Assembly: GCA_015066565.1 (NCBI GenBank)
Contig: SVOB01000002.1
Coordinates: forward strand, 310,001 to 374,000
DNA from: Oscillospiraceae bacterium
GTDB lineage: Bacteria; Bacillota; Clostridia; Oscillospirales; Acutalibacteraceae
Reading direction: 5' to 3'
DNA: 64,000 bases
The position numbers were made by a program, and so were the translations under genes. Shown here piece by piece: positions 9,732 through 19,509 of the stretch (its first letter is position 1; every line of letters begins with the position of its first letter). Below the pieces are notes generated by a model, which did not search any database, was not told the DNA's origin, and saw only the letters and a program-made list of their open reading frames with translations.

Positions 9732-9760
9732 TTGACATTCATTAAAAGCGTAATTATAAT
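9732..9760 (+). promoter_or_regulatory. Perfect sigma-A promoter TTGACA-N17-TATAAT
   Basis: Consensus hexamers with 17-bp spacing, upstream of G5/3D gene. Confidence 0.85.
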
Positions 9761-9787
9761 TACCCGCGTATCAAGAAGCGAAATAAC

Positions 9788-9835
9788 AGTATCCGGTTTT
9801 TGCGTTCGCAATATTCATTTTTTAGTTCGGATACT
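9788..9835 (+). promoter_or_regulatory. Structured 5' UTR: AGTATCCG/CGGATACT stem enclosing TTGCG/CGCAA hairpin
   Basis: 8-bp perfect outer inverted repeat between promoter and SD. Confidence 0.6.
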
Positions 9836-9849
9836 GAATAAGGAGCAGA

Positions 9850-11103
9850 ATGATGATTAGAAAAATTAAAGGCAAAACGCTTGCGTTCAAGCTCAGGGCG
9901 TTGGCAGTAATTCTTGTACTGCTTGTCATTGCGCTTACCGTTACAGCATTTGCCGCAACTGCCGCCAGCACATATACGGTTGATATTTATGAAAACGGCG
10001 CAGTTACAAGAGTAGAAACTGCTAAGCAGGACGCTTCATCTATCCTCAAGGGTATGAAAATTGAGGTCGGTGAAAACGACAGGCTCGATTTGTCGGACTT
10101 TACTGCAGGACAGGACAGCTCAATAGTAATTTATCGTTACTCTGATATATCGTTTACCGCCTTTGATAAGAAAAAGGCTGAAATTGCCTTTGCAGGTACG
10201 GTAGGCGAGCTTTTGGAGGCTCAGGGTATTAAAGTAACTGAGGACGACGTGGTTAATTATCCCGATTACACCGTTGTAACCGAGGGTATGGAAATTGAAG
10301 TTAAAAAGGCGTGCCTTGTAACCGTTGTTTCCGACGGCGAAGAAAAGGACGTTCGCCTTGGCTTTGTCACGGTTAAAGAGGCCGTTGAAAAAGCCGGCGT
10401 TTCGGTAGGTGAGGACGATATTGTTTCACCCTCTGAGGATACTACTGTCAAAGACGGTATGAAGATTACCGTTAAGCGCGTCGTAACCGAGGAAAGAACC
10501 GAAACCGAAAAAATATCTTATACTACAACAACAAAGGAATCAGGCGCTTTCTTACAGGGTACAAGACAGGTAACCACTCGCGGTAAAAACGGCGAAAAAG
10601 AGGTTGTCTATCTTGACAAATATGTTGACGGCGAGCTTGTTGAAAGCACTGTCAAGGAAGAAACCGTTACAAAGGAACCCGTTGATGAGGTTGTTACCGT
10701 CGGCACAAGAAGCGCGGCTGTAACCTCGGTTATGGCTAACGGCAACGGCGCTATAAGCGAGCTTTCGGTTCCCTCACGCGTTAAAATAGTAAACGGCGTT
10801 CCCGAAAACTATAAGTCGGTTGTTACCGGCAAGGCGGCTTCATACACCGCTTCAGCCGGCGCAGGCACAGCCAGCGGCAGAAAGGTAAAGCCGGGTTATA
10901 TTGCGGTTGACCCCGAGCAGTTCCCCTACGGAACAGAGCTTTATATTGTCGCTACTGACGGAACAGTTTACGGCTATGCAATAGCGGCTGATACGGGCGG
11001 ATTTGTCCATAACGGCAGCGGCTTTACAATCGACCTGTTTATGAACACCTATGATGAGTGTGTAAAATGGGGCGCAAGGGACGTTATCATTTACGTTCTG
11101 TAA
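9850..11103 (+). CDS. YabE/RpfB-like cell-wall protein: DUF348 repeats, G5 domain, 3D domain
   Basis: VDIYENGAVTRVETAKQDASSILK; G5-like segment; C-terminal YGTELYIVATDG...AADTGGFVHNGSGFTIDLF 3D domain. Confidence 0.9.
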   Translation: MMIRKIKGKTLAFKLRALAVILVLLVIALTVTAFAATAASTYTVDIYENGAVTRVETAKQDASSILKGMKIEVGENDRLDLSDFTAGQDSSIVIYRYSDISFTAFDKKKAEIAFAGTVGELLEAQGIKVTEDDVVNYPDYTVVTEGMEIEVKKACLVTVVSDGEEKDVRLGFVTVKEAVEKAGVSVGEDDIVSPSEDTTVKDGMKITVKRVVTEERTETEKISYTTTTKESGAFLQGTRQVTTRGKNGEKEVVYLDKYVDGELVESTVKEETVTKEPVDEVVTVGTRSAAVTSVMANGNGAISELSVPSRVKIVNGVPENYKSVVTGKAASYTASAGAGTASGRKVKPGYIAVDPEQFPYGTELYIVATDGTVYGYAIAADTGGFVHNGSGFTIDLFMNTYDECVKWGARDVIIYVL

Positions 11104-11118
11104 AAAAACAGATATTTT

Positions 11119-11147
11119 AAGAGCAGTCTCTGACTGCTCTTTTTTTA
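11119..11147 (+). terminator. Rho-independent terminator
   Basis: GAGCAGT-CTCTG-ACTGCTCTTTTTTT. Confidence 0.9.
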
Positions 11148-11240
11148 TTAAAAAATTTACTAAATATTGTCTTATTGGTGTTGTTATAATCTGTTTTTTG
11201 TGATACAATTAATTGATTATTAATTCACGGAGTGATTTTT

Positions 11241-12656
11241 TTGGTTTTTTCAAGTCCAACCTTTTTATATATATTCTTACCGATTTGTCTGGTGCTATAT
11301 AATTTAAGCAAAAACGTCAAGTATAAAAACATAGTTTTGCTTATTATGTCGCTTGGCTTTTACGCCTGGGGCGAGCCTAAATGGATTATAATTATGCTCG
11401 CAACCGTTCTCGTTGACTACTTTGCGGGTAAGATTATCGACACCTACCGTGGACGGCCGCTTGCTAAGGCGACCCTTATTATCGCTACGGTTATTACTAT
11501 CGGCTTCCTCGCCGTATTTAAATATGCAAATCTCTTTATTTCAAGCATAAACGGAATTTTTAATTCCGAACTCGGACTTTTGTCGATAGGGCTTCCGATA
11601 GGTATTTCTTTCTATACCTTCCAGGCGTTGACCTATGTAATTGACGTTTACAGGGGTGACACGAGAGTTCAGAAAAGCTTCTACAAGCTTCTTTTATATG
11701 TTTCGCTTTTCCCACAGCTCATAGCAGGCCCGATTGTAAGGTATGTTGACGTTGAAAACGAGCTTAATTACAGAAAGGTTTCAGCCGAGGATTTTGCCTC
11801 GGGCGTAATCCGCTTTTCAGTCGGCCTTACTAAAAAGGCGGTGTTTGCGAATATCGCAGGCATGCTCTGTAAGAAGCTTATTGAAAACGACCTTTCAAAC
11901 GCAAGCACCTTGGGCGTATGGGTCGGCATAGCGGCTTTCGCTTTACAGATTTACTTTGATTTCTCGGCTTATTCCGATATGGCGATAGGCCTCGGTTATA
12001 TGCTCGGCTTCAGATTCAGGGAAAACTTCAATTATCCCTATATCTCAACTTCGATAAGCGATTTCTGGCGCAGATGGCATATAAGCCTTACCCAGTTCTT
12101 CAGAGAGTACGTCTATATCCCTATGGGCGGCAACCGTTCAAATTTTGTAAGAAATATGCTCGTCGTCTGGCTTCTTACGGGCTTCTGGCACGGCGCAAGC
12201 TGGAACTATCTTCTCTGGGGACTTTACTATTTCGTTTTCCTTATGATAGAAAGAGTCTTCCTCGGAAAAGTTCTCAAAAAGCTTCCCAAGTTTATCGGTT
12301 GGATTTACTCAATGGCGGTTGTGCTTGTCGGTTGGGTATTCTTCTATTTTGAGGATGCAGTAAGACTTAAATATGCGCTGAGCATTATGTTCGGCGTAGT
12401 AAATCACGGCTTGATTGACCCTGTTGAAAAGGCGATTATCGGCAATTTCCTGCCGTTTATCATAATCGGCGTTATCGCTTGCTTTCCCGTTGCGAAGCTT
12501 GTTAAGAATTTGCTTAATAAGTTTTCCGAAAAGGGTAAGGGCGCCGAGGTTGTTACCGATGTCTTAACGGCTTTGTTCGTTGCGTTCAACCTGTTTATCA
12601 GCACGGCGGCTCTTATAGGCTCAAGCTATAATCCGTTTTTGTATTTCAGGTTTTAA
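11241..12656 (+). CDS. MBOAT family O-acyltransferase (AlgI/DltB-like)
   Basis: MVFSSPTFLYIFLPICLVLYNL..., FWRRWHISLTQFFREYVYIPMGGNR, GFWHGASWNYLLWG; TTG start at 11241 fits SD cggagtg better than the track's GTG at 11232. Confidence 0.92.
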   Translation: MVFSSPTFLYIFLPICLVLYNLSKNVKYKNIVLLIMSLGFYAWGEPKWIIIMLATVLVDYFAGKIIDTYRGRPLAKATLIIATVITIGFLAVFKYANLFISSINGIFNSELGLLSIGLPIGISFYTFQALTYVIDVYRGDTRVQKSFYKLLLYVSLFPQLIAGPIVRYVDVENELNYRKVSAEDFASGVIRFSVGLTKKAVFANIAGMLCKKLIENDLSNASTLGVWVGIAAFALQIYFDFSAYSDMAIGLGYMLGFRFRENFNYPYISTSISDFWRRWHISLTQFFREYVYIPMGGNRSNFVRNMLVVWLLTGFWHGASWNYLLWGLYYFVFLMIERVFLGKVLKKLPKFIGWIYSMAVVLVGWVFFYFEDAVRLKYALSIMFGVVNHGLIDPVEKAIIGNFLPFIIIGVIACFPVAKLVKNLLNKFSEKGKGAEVVTDVLTALFVAFNLFISTAALIGSSYNPFLYFRF

Positions 12657-12668
12657 GGAGGAGCTTGT

Positions 12669-13049
12669 ATGAAAAACGAAAAAAATCTATATAAGCCCTT
12701 CAAGCCTAAAACAAAGGTCGGTTCGGTTATAATTTGTCTAATTCTTATTGTTCCGATTATTTTCTTCTGTGTTTTCAGCTTTGTCGATAAGGATAAGGAA
12801 ATATCCAAGGATGAAAACAGAATGTTGAAGCAAAGACCGAAGTTTTCGTATTCGGAGTTATTTAAAGGAAAGCTTACCGAGGATTTTAACGGCTATTATT
12901 CAGACCAGTTCCCGCTGCGTGACTTCTTTGTAGGAATAAACCTCAAGGTCAATAAGCTTCTCACCCAACATTCGGGCAAAGACGATATTGTTATTGTTGA
13001 CGGCGCGGGCAAGGATGATTTTCACGGGGAGGAAGCCGGCAATGGCTGA
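12669..13049 (+). pseudogene. Truncated DHHW-like protein (N-terminal part only) of MBOAT locus
   Basis: N-terminal TM plus DENRMLKQRPKFS...YYSDQFPLRDFFVGI motif; ends at 126 aa before the expected SGNH-like/DHHW core. Confidence 0.6.
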
Positions 13050-14460
13050 CGAGTGGATAAAAGCGTCCTCGGTTGTTCCGAGCGAAAGACAGCTTAACTG
13101 GCAGGAAACTGAATTTTATGCGTTCTGTCATTTCGGTATGAACACCTTTACCGATAAGGAATGGGGAGACGGGACCGATTCGCCCGAGCTTTTTAATCCG
13201 ACCGATTTTAACGCTGACCAGTGGGTTGAGGCGATTAAAAACGGCGGTATGAAGGGCTTGATACTGACCTGTAAGCACCACGACGGCTTTTGTCTCTGGC
13301 CGAGCAGGTACACTGATTATTCGGTTAAAAACAGTCCTTTTATGAACGGTCAGGGAGATATAGTCCGCGAGGTGTCCTCCGCCTGTAAAAAAGCGGGAAT
13401 CAAATTCGGCGTTTATCTTTCCCCGTGGGACAGGCACGAAAAGACCTACGGCACGGGCAAGGACTACAATACATATTTCAAAAATCAGCTTGAAGAGCTT
13501 CTTACGAATTACGGCGAGCTGTTCTGCGTCTGGTTTGACGGAGCCTGCGGCGAGGGTAAAAACGGGAAGAAGCAGGAATATGACTGGCAGGGTTATTATT
13601 CCTTAATCCGTCGCCTTCAGCCGAACGCCGTTATAAGCATAAGCGGACCGGACGTGCGCTGGTGCGGAAACGAAGCGGGTATTTGCAGAAAAAGCGAATG
13701 GAGCGTTGTTCCGTCGGAGTTCTGTTCTAATCTCTACACTGCGGAACACTCACAAAAAACAGACGGCGAGGCGCCGAAGAAAAAGGAAATGGTGCTTGAC
13801 CTCGGCTCAAGAAAGGCTATAAAGGGGAAAGACGATTTCATCTGGTATCCCGCCGAGGTTGACGTTTCCATAAGACCGGGTTGGTTCTACCACGAGAGCG
13901 AGGATTTTAAGCTTCTCGAAATTAAAAAGTTAAGAACAATTTACTATAATTCAGTCGGCGCTAACGCAAATCTTCTTCTCAATATTCCGCCTGACAGAAC
14001 AGGCAGGATAAATAATATCGACTGTCTTGAGCTTGACTCTTTCCGACGTTCGATTGAAAAGGACTTTTATTATGACCGTTGTGAAAACGCTCACGCTTTC
14101 GCAACGAGTGAAGCAGGTTCCGATTGCCCTGCGAAAAACATTCTTGAAAAGGGCGGCTCTTTCTGGCAGTGCGACTCGGACGACGAGACTCCCGAGGTGA
14201 TAATCAATCTCGGCGGGGAAAAAACGTTTGACAAGGTTGTGCTTATGGAAAATATCGCAACAGGTCAACAGATTGAGCAGTTTACGCTTTTTTATGATAA
14301 GGGCGGTAAGTGGAAACGCCTTTTCAAATCAACCGTTATCGGTTATAAGAGGATTTGTCTTTTCAAGGCGGTTAAATCCTCAAGAATCAAAATACGCATA
14401 GATTCCTGTCGGAATAAAGCGACGCTTAAATTCGCAGGGGTTTATATGTCGAAGGAATAG
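13042..14460 (+). CDS. GH29 alpha-L-fucosidase with C-terminal F5/8-type-like domain
   Basis: CHFGMNTFTDKEWGDG, LILTCKHHDGFCLWPSRYTDYSV, CVWFDGACGEG; ATG 13042 with SD gggagg; overlaps upstream ORF by 8 nt. Confidence 0.9.
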   Translation: MADEWIKASSVVPSERQLNWQETEFYAFCHFGMNTFTDKEWGDGTDSPELFNPTDFNADQWVEAIKNGGMKGLILTCKHHDGFCLWPSRYTDYSVKNSPFMNGQGDIVREVSSACKKAGIKFGVYLSPWDRHEKTYGTGKDYNTYFKNQLEELLTNYGELFCVWFDGACGEGKNGKKQEYDWQGYYSLIRRLQPNAVISISGPDVRWCGNEAGICRKSEWSVVPSEFCSNLYTAEHSQKTDGEAPKKKEMVLDLGSRKAIKGKDDFIWYPAEVDVSIRPGWFYHESEDFKLLEIKKLRTIYYNSVGANANLLLNIPPDRTGRINNIDCLELDSFRRSIEKDFYYDRCENAHAFATSEAGSDCPAKNILEKGGSFWQCDSDDETPEVIINLGGEKTFDKVVLMENIATGQQIEQFTLFYDKGGKWKRLFKSTVIGYKRICLFKAVKSSRIKIRIDSCRNKATLKFAGVYMSKE

Positions 14461-14502
14461 GCCATTATTTTCAGTAATGATAAAAAATACGGAGGGTTAT
14501 TT

Positions 14503-15462
14503 ATGGCAGCAAATTTTGAACATTTATTTGTCGAATCCGAAACAGACGGGCTTAAGCTCGGCGTTGAGATTTGTACGCCTAAAAAGAAAAAGGTTATAGG
14601 CGTTATTCAGCTTATTCACGGTATGTGCGAGCATAAGGAAAGATATTTCCATATGTGCGAATACTTTGCCGAAAAGGGCTACGCTTCGATTATTCATGAC
14701 CACAGAGGCCACGGTGAGAGCATTAAAAATGCGGATGACCTCGGTTATTTCTATGAGGACGGCTTTAACGGAATGATTGACGACGCTCATCAGATTACCC
14801 TTCTTATGAAAGAAAGATATCCCGACGTTCCGTTCTTCCTTTTCGGACACAGCATGGGCTCTCTTATCGTAAGAAGCTATCTTAAGAGATATGACTATGA
14901 GCTTGACGGACTTTTTATCTGCGGTTGCGTTGCAAACCCCGTTGTTACTCCTGCGGTTAAACAGGGTATCAAATATATGATAAAGGCTAAGGGCGACCAC
15001 CACAGACCCGAAAAGATTACGGGGCTCGGCATTGACTTCTTTAACCTCAGATTCGATAACGTCACGGGAAGCAACGAGTGGATTTGCGCTAATCCCGAAA
15101 CCCGTGAAAAGCAGGCGGCTGACCCGCTTTGTAATTTCACCTTTACTCTTAACGGCTACGATACGCTTATGCGTCTTGTTTCCTACGTTTATTCACGCCG
15201 CGGCTGGAAGCTTAAGAATCCCTCGCTTCCTATCTGCTTTATTTCGGGCAGGGACGACCCGTGCATGGTTACAAGAGGAAGGTTTATCGACGCTATAAGC
15301 CAGCTTCAGCTTGACGGATATGAAGAGGTTTCCTATCATCTTTATCCCGGTATGCGTCACGAGCTTATGAACGAGAAGGACTGCAATACGGTCTTTGACG
15401 ATATGCTTAAGAAAATGGATGTTTGGGCTTATATCAAAAAGTCAAAGGAAACGGCTGAATAA
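14503..15462 (+). CDS. Alpha/beta hydrolase (monoacylglycerol lipase/lysophospholipase-like)
   Basis: LIHGMCEHKERY, HDHRGHGES, FGHSMGSLI, YPGMRHELMNE. Confidence 0.9.
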   Translation: MAANFEHLFVESETDGLKLGVEICTPKKKKVIGVIQLIHGMCEHKERYFHMCEYFAEKGYASIIHDHRGHGESIKNADDLGYFYEDGFNGMIDDAHQITLLMKERYPDVPFFLFGHSMGSLIVRSYLKRYDYELDGLFICGCVANPVVTPAVKQGIKYMIKAKGDHHRPEKITGLGIDFFNLRFDNVTGSNEWICANPETREKQAADPLCNFTFTLNGYDTLMRLVSYVYSRRGWKLKNPSLPICFISGRDDPCMVTRGRFIDAISQLQLDGYEEVSYHLYPGMRHELMNEKDCNTVFDDMLKKMDVWAYIKKSKETAE

Positions 15463-15467
15463 TTATT

Positions 15468-15501
15468 AAGCGATGCGTATTTTTATGCGCATCGCTTTTT
15501 T
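15468..15501 (+). terminator. Rho-independent terminator
   Basis: AAGCGATGCG-TATTTTTATG-CGCATCGCTTTTTT. Confidence 0.9.
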
Positions 15502-15661
15502 ACGAATAAACAGGGAATGAAAACAGTGAATAATTGACGCTAATGCACAAAAAATCATTGTATAAAATGAAAGAATATACAAAAAAACGTTATCACGGTT
15601 GAATAAATCAGAATATTGTTTTATTATATAAATATCTATAATTAACGATAGGAGAATATTT

Positions 15662-18388
15662 ATGAAAAAGTTTAAAGCGGCTTTAACAGTATCCCTATCC
15701 CTGGTTTTGGCTTTTAGCCTTATTGTTTCGGTTTTTGCCTATGCGGGCAAAATTTCCGAAAGTGTTATCGAAGACTCAACTGTAATCGCAAATCAGATTG
15801 AGTCTGAGGGAACCGTCCTTCTTAAAAATGAGGATAAGGTTTTACCCCTTAAAAATAAAAAGGTCAATGTTTTCGGCGTCGGCTCTGTCGCCCCTTATAT
15901 CGGCGGAACAGGCTCGGGCGCAGTTACCACATTGAACTTTACCGATTTTTACGGCGGTCTTGATATGGCGGGTGTAAAATACAACGCCGATTTAAGACAG
16001 GAGTATGAGGATTGGTATGCGCCGAAAAGAATACCGACAACCTCAAACACCGTTGTTAATAATGCTCTTCAGTTCGTTTTACAACAGCATAGCCTTGAGG
16101 AAATGCCCGTAAGCGATATTTCCTCCGACGTTTTGAGCGAAGCGAAAAAATATTCCGACACGGCTATTCTCTTTATTGCCCGCGCGGGAAGCGAGCACGA
16201 GGATTATTCAGCCGAGCAGATTGCGCTTTCCGAAGAGGAAACAAGAACTCTCGAATATGTTACCGATAATTATAAAAACGTAATTGTCGTTTTAAATATT
16301 TCAAATATTATTCAACTTGATTTTATCAATAATTACCCGAGTATCAAGGCGGCTCTTATTATCGGTATTCCGGGCGAAGTCGGTTTTCAGGCTGTCGGAA
16401 AGATACTCAAGGGCGACGTTAACCCGTCGGGCAGACTTGCAGATACTGTCGCTTTCAGCGCTTCCGACCACCCGTCAGAGCAGAATTTCGGCAGCTATCA
16501 GTATGAGGGAATGGAAGAAAAAAGCTATTTCGTCGAGTATGAAGAGGGAATATATGTCGGGTACAGATATTTTGAAACCTTCGCTCCCGAAAAGGTAATG
16601 TACCCCTTCGGCTACGGGCTTTCTTACACTTCTTTCAAGCAGGAAGTCGTTTCTTATTCAGCAAACGCCGATAAGGTTAAGATTAAAGTAAAGGTTACTA
16701 ATACAGGCTCCGTCAGCGGCAAGGACGTTGTTGAAGCGTATTTCTGTCCGCCTTATACCGCTTCGGGAATTGAAAAGAGCGCAATCTGTCTTGCGGGCTT
16801 TGAAAAGACGAAGGAGCTTTCTCCCGGTAAAAGCCAGACTGTTGAAATCTCGTTCGACACGCGTTCAATGTCATCCTATGATATGACGAGGGAAGCCTGG
16901 GTTTTAGAGCAGGGCGACTACACAATAAAGGTCGGTAAGAATATAAGAGAGTTTGCAGGTCAGTTTACTTACTCAAACTCCACAGACGTTATATATAAAA
17001 CTGACGATAAAACGGGAACTGAGATTAACAATCTTTTTGATTTTTCAACGGGCAGGGCAGTCTTCCTTTCGAGAAGCAATCCCGCTGCTACTTACCCGAC
17101 GTCTCCGACCGATTTTTCAGCTCCCGAAAATGCGGCTGAAATTGATAAACGACCCGACCCCGCTTCGGGTGAAGCGCCGAAAACAGGCGTAAAGAACGAC
17201 CCCGTTATTATGCTTGCGGATGTCTATGAGGACGAGAGCCTCTGGGACGCCTTCCTTGACCAGCTGACCGTTGACGAAATGATGATGCTCTGTACCGACG
17301 GCTGTTACCATACAATCGCTATTGACAGAGTAGGCGTTCCCGCCACCGTTGACAATGACGGACCTGCTCAGGTTAAGGGCGTAGGCGGCGTTGCATACAC
17401 GACCTCGGGACTTTGCTATCCCGCCGAAAGCGTTCTCGGCTGTACCTGGAACAAGGAACTTGCAAGGCAGTTCGGCGAGAGAATAGGCATTGAAGCCGAA
17501 AATATAGGAACTGACGTCTGGTATGCACCCGGCTTTAATATCCACCGTAATCCCCGTCAGGGAAGGAACTTTGAATATTATTCCGAAGACCCGTTGCTTT
17601 CGGGACTTCTCGGAGCCGAGACAGTAAAGGGCGTTCAGAATCACGGAGTTGCCGTAACTATAAAGCACTTTACAGTCAACGAGCAGGAAACTCACAGAGC
17701 CGACAACGGCTTGTTTATCTGGACTAACGAACAGGCTTTGAGAGAAATTTATCTCAAGCCCTTTGAAATAACGGTCAAAACCGCTGAGCCGTGGGGCGTA
17801 ATGTCCTCATACTCGAGAATAGGAATTCAGTGGTGCGGCGGCTGTCCGGCGCTTCTTAACGACCTTCTCCGTGAGGAATGGGGCTTTGACGGCTTTGTAA
17901 TTACCGACTACTGTTCAAACTTTAAGGGCACGGGTTATATGGACCCGGCGCTTGCGGTTTATTCGGGAAACGACCTTATTCTTTCCGGACTTTCTGTTCT
18001 TACAATAACTCCCCAGAACGCCGCTATGAGAGGCGCTTATAAAAACGACCCCGTAGGCTTTACTTGGGCGCTGAGAACCGCCACGAAGAATATTCTCAGA
18101 ATGAAAATGAGAACAAATGCTTTTAAGCGAATGATTGAGCCAGCAAATGCAGACGAGGAAAGTCCGACCGAAACTCAGACAAATCCCGCTGAGAATAACG
18201 GCGGCGCAAATACTCCCGCTTCAACAAACGGAACGAACACGAATTCGGGTATCGCGGGCGGAAGAAACCCGTCGTCAGGCAGAATTCAGGAATATAACGC
18301 GGTTGCGTTGCCTGTCCTTTCAGTCTCTGTAATTCTTCTCGGAGCGTTAATAATAGTTAAAAAGAAAAAAATCAGAGGAAATGTATGA
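15662..18388 (+). CDS. GH3 beta-glucosidase with permuted domain order, signal peptide and C-terminal TM anchor
   Basis: GH3 C-domain motifs (ESEGTVLLKNEDKVLPL) and Fn3-like region precede the barrel motifs (GRNFEYYSEDPLLSG, KHFTVNEQETHR, GFDGFVITDY); C-terminal VLSVSVILLGALIIVKKKK. Confidence 0.92.
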   Translation: MKKFKAALTVSLSLVLAFSLIVSVFAYAGKISESVIEDSTVIANQIESEGTVLLKNEDKVLPLKNKKVNVFGVGSVAPYIGGTGSGAVTTLNFTDFYGGLDMAGVKYNADLRQEYEDWYAPKRIPTTSNTVVNNALQFVLQQHSLEEMPVSDISSDVLSEAKKYSDTAILFIARAGSEHEDYSAEQIALSEEETRTLEYVTDNYKNVIVVLNISNIIQLDFINNYPSIKAALIIGIPGEVGFQAVGKILKGDVNPSGRLADTVAFSASDHPSEQNFGSYQYEGMEEKSYFVEYEEGIYVGYRYFETFAPEKVMYPFGYGLSYTSFKQEVVSYSANADKVKIKVKVTNTGSVSGKDVVEAYFCPPYTASGIEKSAICLAGFEKTKELSPGKSQTVEISFDTRSMSSYDMTREAWVLEQGDYTIKVGKNIREFAGQFTYSNSTDVIYKTDDKTGTEINNLFDFSTGRAVFLSRSNPAATYPTSPTDFSAPENAAEIDKRPDPASGEAPKTGVKNDPVIMLADVYEDESLWDAFLDQLTVDEMMMLCTDGCYHTIAIDRVGVPATVDNDGPAQVKGVGGVAYTTSGLCYPAESVLGCTWNKELARQFGERIGIEAENIGTDVWYAPGFNIHRNPRQGRNFEYYSEDPLLSGLLGAETVKGVQNHGVAVTIKHFTVNEQETHRADNGLFIWTNEQALREIYLKPFEITVKTAEPWGVMSSYSRIGIQWCGGCPALLNDLLREEWGFDGFVITDYCSNFKGTGYMDPALAVYSGNDLILSGLSVLTITPQNAAMRGAYKNDPVGFTWALRTATKNILRMKMRTNAFKRMIEPANADEESPTETQTNPAENNGGANTPASTNGTNTNSGIAGGRNPSSGRIQEYNAVALPVLSVSVILLGALIIVKKKKIRGNV

Positions 18389-19281
18389 TTTATACCGTCA
18401 CCTTTAATCCGTCGGTGGATTATTATATCAAAAGCGAATCCTTTAATCTCGGTGAAATCAACCGAACCCGTGACGAACAGCTTTTCGTCGGGGGAAAGGG
18501 CATTAACGTTTCTCTCGTCTTAAAACGGCTCGGCGTTGAGTCGGTAGCCTCGGGCTTCACGGCGGGCGAAACGGGTTCGCTTATTGAGGGCGAGTTGAGG
18601 AAGAACGGAATCAAGACCGATTTCGTAAGAGTTAAAAACGGCTTTTCAAGAATAAATATAAAGCTTACAACCGATACTCAGACCCAGCTCAACGGCAGCG
18701 GCCCGTCGGTTTCAAGAATTGAGCTTCAGCGCTTCTATTCTAAGCTTGAAGCGCTCTCTGCAGGAGATATTCTTGTTCTTTCAGGCTCTGTTCCGGGCTC
18801 AATGCCGCAGAATACCTATGAAAAAATACTCGAGTATCTTTCGGGCAGGGGAGTTCTCTCCGTTGTTGACGCCGAGGGAAAGCTGCTTACCAATACCCTT
18901 AAGTTCAAGCCGTTTTTAATAAAGCCCAACCGTGAGGAATTAGAGGAGATTTTTTCAAAGAAAATGCTCACCGACGACGAGATTATAAAGGCGGCTTCAA
19001 GGCTTCAGAAAAAGGGCGCGAGAAACGTCCTTGTTTCCCTTGATGAGGACGGCGCTTTGCTTCTTGACGAAACGGGGAAAATTCACCGTCAGGGAACGAG
19101 AAGCGGAACCGTAATAAACCCCGTTGGTGCGGGCGACTCAATGATAGCGGGCTTTATAGCGGGGTACCTTAAGAAAAAGGACTACGAATACGCCCTAAGG
19201 CTCGGAACCGCCGCAGGAACCGCAACCGCTTTTTCACGTTCTCTCGCTTCAAAAACCGCAATAGAAAAACAGATGTTATAA
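18385..19281 (+). CDS. pfkB: 1-phosphofructokinase/PfkB-family hexose kinase
   Basis: MIYTVTFNPSVDYYI, GGKGINVSLVLKRLG, NPVGAGDSMIAGFIAG; ATGA overlap with GH3 gene. Confidence 0.9.
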   Translation: MIYTVTFNPSVDYYIKSESFNLGEINRTRDEQLFVGGKGINVSLVLKRLGVESVASGFTAGETGSLIEGELRKNGIKTDFVRVKNGFSRINIKLTTDTQTQLNGSGPSVSRIELQRFYSKLEALSAGDILVLSGSVPGSMPQNTYEKILEYLSGRGVLSVVDAEGKLLTNTLKFKPFLIKPNREELEEIFSKKMLTDDEIIKAASRLQKKGARNVLVSLDEDGALLLDETGKIHRQGTRSGTVINPVGAGDSMIAGFIAGYLKKKDYEYALRLGTAAGTATAFSRSLASKTAIEKQML

Positions 19282-19284
19282 AAC

Positions 19285-19314
19285 AAAGGCATTGGATTTT
19301 CTCCAATGCCTTTA
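19285..19314 (+). terminator. Rho-independent terminator
   Basis: AAAGGCATTGGA-TTTTC-TCCAATGCCTTTA. Confidence 0.85.
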
Positions 19315-19509
19315 TTCTTTATGAAGATATTCGTTTATTTCGTCCTCTGTTCTGTTTGCGGCGATTTTTCCCGCTTGCTCTATTTTTTGGTCATAGCCCG
19401 TAAGCGCCGCAAATGGTGCGAACTGCGCCGCCCTGTCATAAAGCGACATATGAGGTCTTTTTTCGCTCTGATGATGGGGGAGGTTTATTATATCGTCATA
19501 TTTTCCCAT
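19312..19509 (-). CDS. Small conserved protein paired with Y-family polymerase (YolD-like context)
   Basis: MGKYDDIINLPHHQSEKRPHMSLYDRAAQFAPFAALTGYD; ends/starts contiguous with polymerase gene. Confidence 0.75.
   Translation of the reverse strand: MGKYDDIINLPHHQSEKRPHMSLYDRAAQFAPFAALTGYDQKIEQAGKIAANRTEDEINEYLHKE

Noticed and set aside
9391-9738. 115-aa and 66-aa minus-strand ORFs in the intergenic region
   Set aside because: They overlap the terminator and end of the upstream gene and have low-complexity AT-rich codons with no family signal.
12988-13041. N-terminal extension MLLLTARARMIFTGRKPA of the fucosidase ORF
   Set aside because: Upstream in-frame extension overlapping another reading frame; the SD gggagg fits ATG 13042.
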